Source: Enoplolaimus lenunculus (Eukaryota; Nematoda; Enoplea; Enoplida; Thoracostomopsidae). From it: a DNA stretch of 64,000 nt. Made by a program: the position numbers and the translations under genes. The notes below the pieces were generated by a model that had not been told where the DNA came from, did no database searches, and saw nothing but the letters and a program-made list of their open reading frames with translations. Location of the stretch: assembly GCA_030248215.1 (NCBI GenBank), contig JASANG010003711.1, forward strand, positions 682,001 through 746,000, given 5' to 3'. Below, piece by piece: positions 60,301 through 64,000 of the stretch. Each line of letters starts with the position of its first letter. Within the stretch, counting starts at the first letter, position 1.

Positions 60301-63300
60301 TTATACAATCAACCAGTTGTTCAATGATGTATTGCTCACTTTTCCTCCAGGCAAACCCATTTGTCCTGGCTCTCCTCGTTGTCCAGGCAGGCCGACGTCA
60401 CCGTTTGAACCAGGTGCACCAGGTTCACCTCGCGGGCCTTGTTCACCCTAAAAATCTGAGCGATAGTTAGGGCACAAGTTATCAAACGATTCTATCATGT
60501 CAATTGGCAACACGGTTTGTCTACTCAACAACAAACGATTGGTTACAGTTACGCAAAGGCTTCGCCGTTGGGTGTTGTCCGAACCAGAAAACTGGACACG
60601 TGCCATTGCTTACATTTAATCAGTTCCGTCTTGATTGTCTGGACAAACAGTCCTGTGCTTTAATTTGTTTGGTTTCGTGCGCGCTTCCAGTCAAAATTCT
60701 ACGCAGTTGTTCAGTTTGTACCAAAATTAGCATTTTTTTGTGAAAATAGAATTTTTCAACATGTATCTATCTATAACACATACACGCGTAAATCTTCAAC
60801 TTATAAAACAAGGTACCATTGGTGTCTACATAGTAATAAGGCGATATTCAAATATTCATTACGTACTCACCCGTGGTCCTCGAATACCAGGCTCACCAAT
60901 TGGACCGTCTTTGCCGGGCGAACCAGGCAAACCTGTGTTTCCTGGTTTGCCTTGATTTCCTTTTTGACCAGTGCGTCCCTGAAACAAAAGTTCCATTGCA
61001 ATGAGGGAAAATTGCCAATATATTGCTTGGTTATATGTATATAACGCAATTATAAGCACAGATGTAGAAAACTGGTTGTATTTTCGCCCATATCATTAGT
61101 GTGGACTTGTATTAATAAACGAAACTTCGTTTTACATGCAAAATGTCAAAAGACGTATATGTTGACTGACATAACACTAGGAATAGTCATGATTACGACG
61201 GGCCAGTGATATTTTAAATTCAGAGCCGCAACTACGATTGGGGCGAAGCAGGCCAACAGTCTTTTGGGATATTTTCGTTCCCCAAAATGAAAATTTTCCG
61301 AATGCATTTAAGGAACTGTATTTTAGAATGAGTTTTGTAGCCTGTGTAAAAAACGTTCTATCCAGTCTAAAAATTGAATCTGGTTGCTCGGGAGTTTTAA
61401 TTCGGCAATTGTTCACTCACCGTTTCCATATAAAGTTTGCCCCACACTTATAACGAACCTGAGTTTAAGCCTAAGCGTGAGAAAAATCTTATGCTTAAAC
61501 GTAAACCTAAACCTAAACGCGTGATAATAAAACAATATAAGCAGTGCGGGAAAGTTTTTTCGACTTCTACTAAATTTACAACACTGCAAATGTAAGCAAA
61601 CAAGTACAATTAAATTGCATAAATTTCTTTAAAAATCACAGCCATATATGCTTCGTGCATTAGGTACTTACCGTAAGCCCTTGGATGCCTTCGTTGCCAG
61701 GAGCACCACGCTGTCCAGGTTCGCCAATCAAACCAGGAAGTCCACGCTCGCCTTGATATCCACGTTCGCCCTATATAATAAGAATATATAAATATTTCGA
61801 TGATTGAAAATTTGGAAGAAACTAAAGTTCGTTATAATACGTCTATATGGTACGTTTTCAGTTTTTTGATAGCGTTTAAATTTTAAGTTTCGATTATAAA
61901 TCTTTTTAACAGTCAGCTTGAAACCAAACACGAAGCAGAAAGAGTGCAAGATGAAGTTCACCCGTCAGCAAAAATTAAGTGATATCTAGAAACGATTCAA
62001 CCTCGCATATAGGTCATGACAAATTCTTGCATGCCCCTCTGAGCCGTTTCTAGCCCCCCCTCGTCCTCCGTGGCATGTTGAGCCGGCTGTACACTCGTGT
62101 TGAATCAATACATAGGTATCGGTAAAATCAAGGAACCGATATCGGTATATAAAGTACTTTGACATACCGATACTTTTAATTTTAGTGTATTTTTATACAA
62201 ATTGACCTGAATTTAAGAAAAGATAAGTGTTTTACAATGGGGCAGTGGAGCACAGAGCGGCGTTGCGACATATAAGCGAATTAATTAAAGACCTGGTTAC
62301 ATTTTAGAGCACGAACGTAAATATTTTGCATTACTCACTGTGGTAGGCTGCGGGCGAGTGTGGGGGCAAAAGGCAAGCCCCCCAAATACCAAGAACAAAA
62401 AAGATATACGGTGAACTTGAAGGAAAATGCCATTTTTCGTCCTTCAAAATTTGTCTTTCTGCTCTTTGGGACCTCAACTACGTATCAGTTATATACAAAA
62501 GTAACAAATAGTTCAGGTGTAGCGTACGCTGCACGAACCTACAATTCATCTGCAAAGCAAAATCTGGTATAAATTTTACTTTGACAAAAAAGTTGGCAAA
62601 GGTCAATTGGGGGGACGTGTAGGAGGAAGAAAAGAAATTAGGATGCGAAGGACCCCGCCTCGGCATTTGATAAATTACACACTGACGATATATATTTAAT
62701 TTCATATTTACTTCGAACTTTTCCCGTACATGGAATGCGCTATACTTGTCGTGCCGCGTGTCTGTTTATTTCCGGATGTATGTTTTCTCCAATATAAAAA
62801 TGAGTTTATGGTGATTATTCAGCCCCGTAGCCGGCTCACATTGCTAAGAGATGGGGGTAAAATTTTTCAGGAAGAGCATTCAAAGGTTTTCAATGACTTG
62901 CAAGCAAGGTTGAAAAGTTTCTCGGGGGGGGGGGTAAATTCTTCTACGGGGCTCAGCCCTCCTGCCCTCACCCCTTGACTACGGGCCCGTGATTATTCAC
63001 CAAGAAAATTGTTCGCGTTCATCGACTACAAGACAGTGACAAAATACCGTAAAATTTAAGCGCTACTTACTCGTTCTCCTTGTGGGCCAGGCGGTCCCAA
63101 TGGTCCTTCTGGTCCAGGCTCTCCATCTTTTCCATCTTGTCCAGGCAGCCCTGCAGGACCGACCAAACCCTGTAAATACGAAAATGCATATAAAACAAGG
63201 CAGAGTTAAACTACACTGTCTAAATATTAATTTTTATGCTTACATGGGAAATGCTTGAAGTATGAAACAAACCTACTGTTTACACACCAATGGTCAAAGA

Positions 63301-63710
63301 AAGAGGTAAATTTTATAACGAAACAATTCGATTTTTCGCAGATTGGTGGTCAATATGTAAACTGTATTGACTCGCACTCAAGGAAGCCGCTAGCACAACC
63401 ATGAGCAACCCGAGTACACCCCGCGCTGGATTAACAGTTTCGTGACCTACTCACAAAGTGCCAATTATAGCATAAAATACTGTTCGGTTTGTATATTTGT
63501 GCGCGGAACTTAATCACAAATCAACCGGACACTTTCGATACCGGATCAAAAAATGACACCGGAAGTTTCCGGTCGAACGTTGGCGACTGGATTCATAAAA
63601 GTTCCATTTGAATAAAATTAAGTAGATTTGTGGCATTTTTGTTGCTGTAAACCAACCTGGAATCCGCGTTGGCCGACAGCTCCTTCAGGCCCGACTTCAC
63701 CAGGAAGGCC
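41538..63710 (-). CDS. Fibrillar procollagen alpha chain, clade A-like (3' part; 5' exons lie beyond the right edge)
   Basis: This is a secreted fibril-forming procollagen chain. I predict 28 exons that join in frame to 837 residues and a stop. In transcript order they are 63657-63710, 63071-63169, 61672-61770, 60871-60978, 60340-60447, 59488-59595, 58812-58919, 57987-58040, 57444-57497, 57062-57115, 56689-56796, 55576-55791, 55133-55240, 54615-54668, 54070-54123, 53632-53685, 53243-53296, 52739-52792, 52221-52292, 51693-51764, 51328-51345, 50428-50496, 49154-49213, 47498-47630, 47089-47192, 46522-46596, 45888-46103 and 41538-41684. Every intron is GT-AG on the minus strand. The 21 helix exons encode 570 uninterrupted Gly-X-Y residues, about 56% of a usual 1014-residue helix, so the N-terminal part is missing from the window. 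The last exons are a full COLFI domain ending GPVCFL. Similarity to vertebrate types I/II/III is recognised by eye; the exact orthologue is not determined. Confidence 0.95.
42282..42443. mobile_element. MITE family B (TTAGGC array), copy
   Basis: The ends are GGGCCCATGTAAAGATCAGA and TGTTCTTTACATTGGCCC. The array is in TTAGGC orientation. It lies in the last intron of the fibrillar collagen. Confidence 0.85.
43554..43757. mobile_element. MITE family A (TTAGGC array), copy
   Basis: The left end is CCATGTTACTTCAAGGGGCG and the right end CGCCTCTTAAAGTGTTAACA. The array here reads GCTTAGGCTTAGG on the plus strand, opposite to the copies at 7343 and 34433. It lies in the 4.2-kb last intron of the fibrillar collagen. 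Confidence 0.8.
43910..44131. mobile_element. MITE family D, copy
   Basis: The ends are GGGCCTATAATCTCAAATGT and ACATTTCAAAATACGGCC. It lies in the last intron of the fibrillar collagen. Confidence 0.8.
45547..45828. mobile_element. MITE family E, copy
   Basis: The ends are CGTATTCACACATGCAAGTT and AACTTGAACGTGTGAATAGG. About 282 bp. It ends 59 bp before a C-propeptide exon of the fibrillar collagen, on its donor side. Confidence 0.85.
46209..46369. mobile_element. MITE family B (TTAGGC array), copy
   Basis: The left end is GGCCAATGTAACGAACACGG and the right end ACTGATCTTTACATGGGTC, with CCTAAACCTAAGCCTAAAGG inside. It lies between two C-propeptide exons. Confidence 0.75.
46657..46923. mobile_element. 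MITE family F, copy 2: TTAA-flanked, with internal tRNA-like region
   Basis: It is closely similar to 9209-9470 along its full length. The left flank is TTAA (46653-46656) and the right flank TTAT, one base changed. On the minus strand it has CTATAGCTCAGTGGTGATGG and GGAGTTCGAATCC. The palindrome is shortened to GTTGCCTATAGGCAAC. It lies in an intron of the fibrillar collagen C-propeptide region. Confidence 0.8.
47435..47464. repeat. (AAAT)n microsatellite
   Basis: Seven AAAT units in a fibrillar collagen intron, 33 bp from exon 47498-47630. Confidence 0.95.
47720..47910. mobile_element. MITE family G: degenerate copy
   Basis: CCGTCACCGTGCGACCG and GATGACGGACGGTGAC are typical of the family; the terminal repeats are unclear. 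It lies in an intron of the fibrillar collagen, 90 bp from an exon. Confidence 0.5.
48681..49090 (+). repeat. 82-bp minisatellite, five units
   Basis: Five units start at 48681, 48763, 48845, 48927 and 49009 with an exact 82-bp period. Each contains TTGTACGCCTTCTTTGATAA and CCGTCATAGACGACGG, the latter a small hairpin. Units differ by a few bases. It lies in a fibrillar collagen intron and stops 63 bp from exon 49154-49213. Confidence 0.95.
49794..50013. mobile_element. MITE family D, copy
   Basis: The ends are GGGCCCGCATTCTTAAATGT and ACATTTGAGAATACGGGCC. It lies in the intron between the telopeptide exon and the C-proteinase-site exon. Confidence 0.8.
50428..50496 (-). CDS. C-telopeptide exon of the fibrillar collagen
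   Basis: This is a 69-bp exon, preceded by a TTTTAG acceptor and followed by a GTAAGT donor, reading [17 protein letters not shown] then VKGPSY. It is not Gly-X-Y and sits exactly where the C-telopeptide should be, between the helix end and the propeptide cleavage site. The single Lys, near the C-terminal side, is where cross-linking lysines occur in other fibrillar telopeptides; that role is inferred. The WDAAALQQW stretch looks helical. Confidence 0.85.
50752..50972. mobile_element. MITE family E, copy
   Basis: The ends are CCCTATTCACACGTGCAAGT and ACTTGCACGTCTGAATAGGG. About 221 bp. It lies in an intron of the fibrillar collagen. Confidence 0.85.
51085..51220. mobile_element. MITE family B, highly degenerate copy
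   Basis: The interior AGGCCTAAGTCTAAGCC and the right-side order (CTTAAGCCTACCGTATTGCAGTC) match family B; the terminal repeats have decayed. Confidence 0.45.
51328..63710 (-). CDS. Triple-helix exons of the fibrillar collagen
   Basis: Twenty-one exons each begin with a Gly codon and end on a complete Y codon (phase 0). Their lengths from 5' to 3' are 54, 99, 99, 108, 108, 108, 108, 54, 54, 54, 108, 216, 108, 54, 54, 54, 54, 54, 72, 72 and 18 bp. This is the 54-bp (six-triplet) architecture of fibrillar collagen genes. The 216-bp exon (55576-55791) equals four 54-bp units, and the last three sum to 162 bp, or three units. No break in Gly-X-Y is seen. Charged triplets such as KGD, KGE and RGE are frequent. 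The helix ends in [15 protein letters not shown], a short Pro-rich stretch where vertebrate chains have a Gly-Pro-Pro run. Introns are about 0.3-1.3 kb and many hold MITE copies. Confidence 0.95.
52004..52189. mobile_element. MITE family A (TTAGGC array), copy
   Basis: The left end is GGCCCATGTCACTTTAAGGG and the right end CGCCCCGAAAAGTAACATTG. Internal TTAGGC repeats are in plus orientation. It lies 31 bp from a helix exon of the fibrillar collagen (52221-52292). Confidence 0.8.
54218..54306. repeat. (AAT)n microsatellite
   Basis: About 89 bp of AAT repeats with a short ACA/AAG interruption, directly against a CAGGGC-ended element. The poly-Asn and poly-Ile ORFs here are artefacts. Confidence 0.97.
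54307..54478. mobile_element. CAGGGC-ended repeat in a fibrillar collagen intron
   Basis: It begins CAGGGCCAGTGCAGCAACCC directly after an (AAT)n tract and ends near AGCCTGCTCCAGCAC, a partial inverted match. A related left half (CAGGGCCGGAGCAGCCACCC) lies at 58131-58205. This looks hAT-like; no target duplication was checked. Confidence 0.5.
59220..59360. repeat. GC-rich hAT-like repeat fragment
   Basis: It contains AGGCCCAAAGTTTGGGCCT (palindromic) and CCCGCGGGTTCAACATTTG. It is far more GC-rich than the surrounding intron. This resembles widespread hAT-type termini, but I saw only one copy. Confidence 0.4.
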
Positions 63711-64000
63711 CTGTAAACAAAAATGCAAAATAATCAGAGAACAGCGGACAGCGCATGATACAACAGCGAAACTGCTGGCTTTTGAATCCAACTGTCGCTT
63801 TTAAACTGCAGGAATTTCTCGAATCAAGCGATTCATTTTTAGGACACATTTCCATCTCAAAGATCCCAGCAGTGTAAACTTCATCCATCCTTAATGGTAT
63901 GGTATACAGTTACAGCACAATCTTAAGCATAATCCTAAGACTAATCTTAACCCTAAAGTTAGGCCAAAATCTGAACTTGTCGAAAAGCTGTAGGCAATAG

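Noticed and set aside
1-64000. Retrovirus-like, LTR or other virus-like elements
   Set aside because: No terminal direct repeats or recognisable protein signatures of such elements were seen in either strand.

Overview
The window is animal nuclear DNA: AT-rich, with GT-AG introns mostly 0.3-1.8 kb long, and dense in short non-autonomous DNA transposons (MITEs). Two multi-exon collagen genes lie on the minus strand and carry most of the recognisable coding sequence. The procollagen C-end resembles vertebrate clade A (type I/II/III) chains, and the small gene structure and MITE load suggest an invertebrate deuterostome, possibly an ascidian tunicate. That placement is an inference without database support.

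Region by region (left to right): 1-7342 holds a decayed tRNA-like sequence, one unrecognised 186-codon ORF on the plus strand (2297-2857) and a thicket of MITEs. 7768-18235 (minus) is a complete-looking type II transmembrane collagen of the XIII/XXIII/XXV group in 13 predicted exons: cytoplasmic tail, membrane segment, coiled coil, furin-type site, two Gly-X-Y blocks, the diagnostic C-terminal NC4 motif and an unusual extra C-terminal tail. 18236-33624 is mostly non-coding, with many MITEs and one weak ORF. 33625-35300 (minus) is a probable two-exon gene for a small unrecognised protein. 35301-41537 is intergenic, with one weak ORF, an (AT)n tract and more MITEs. 41538-63710 and beyond the right edge (minus) is the 3' part of a fibrillar procollagen gene: 21 triple-helix exons built on 54/99/108 bp units, a telopeptide exon, a procollagen C-proteinase-type site, and a complete fibrillar C-propeptide ending GPVCFL.

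The two collagens work in different places. The large one should be a secreted, fibril-forming matrix chain processed by a BMP1/tolloid-type protease. The small one should be a cell-surface trimer that can be shed by a furin-type protease. Nothing shows that they are co-regulated; they are about 23 kb apart on the same strand.

At least a dozen MITE families are visible because several copies can be compared within the window. Two unrelated families carry internal arrays of the telomere-like hexamer TTAGGC. One TTAA-flanked family carries an internal tRNA-like promoter. No retrovirus-like, LTR or other virus-like element and no CRISPR array was recognised.
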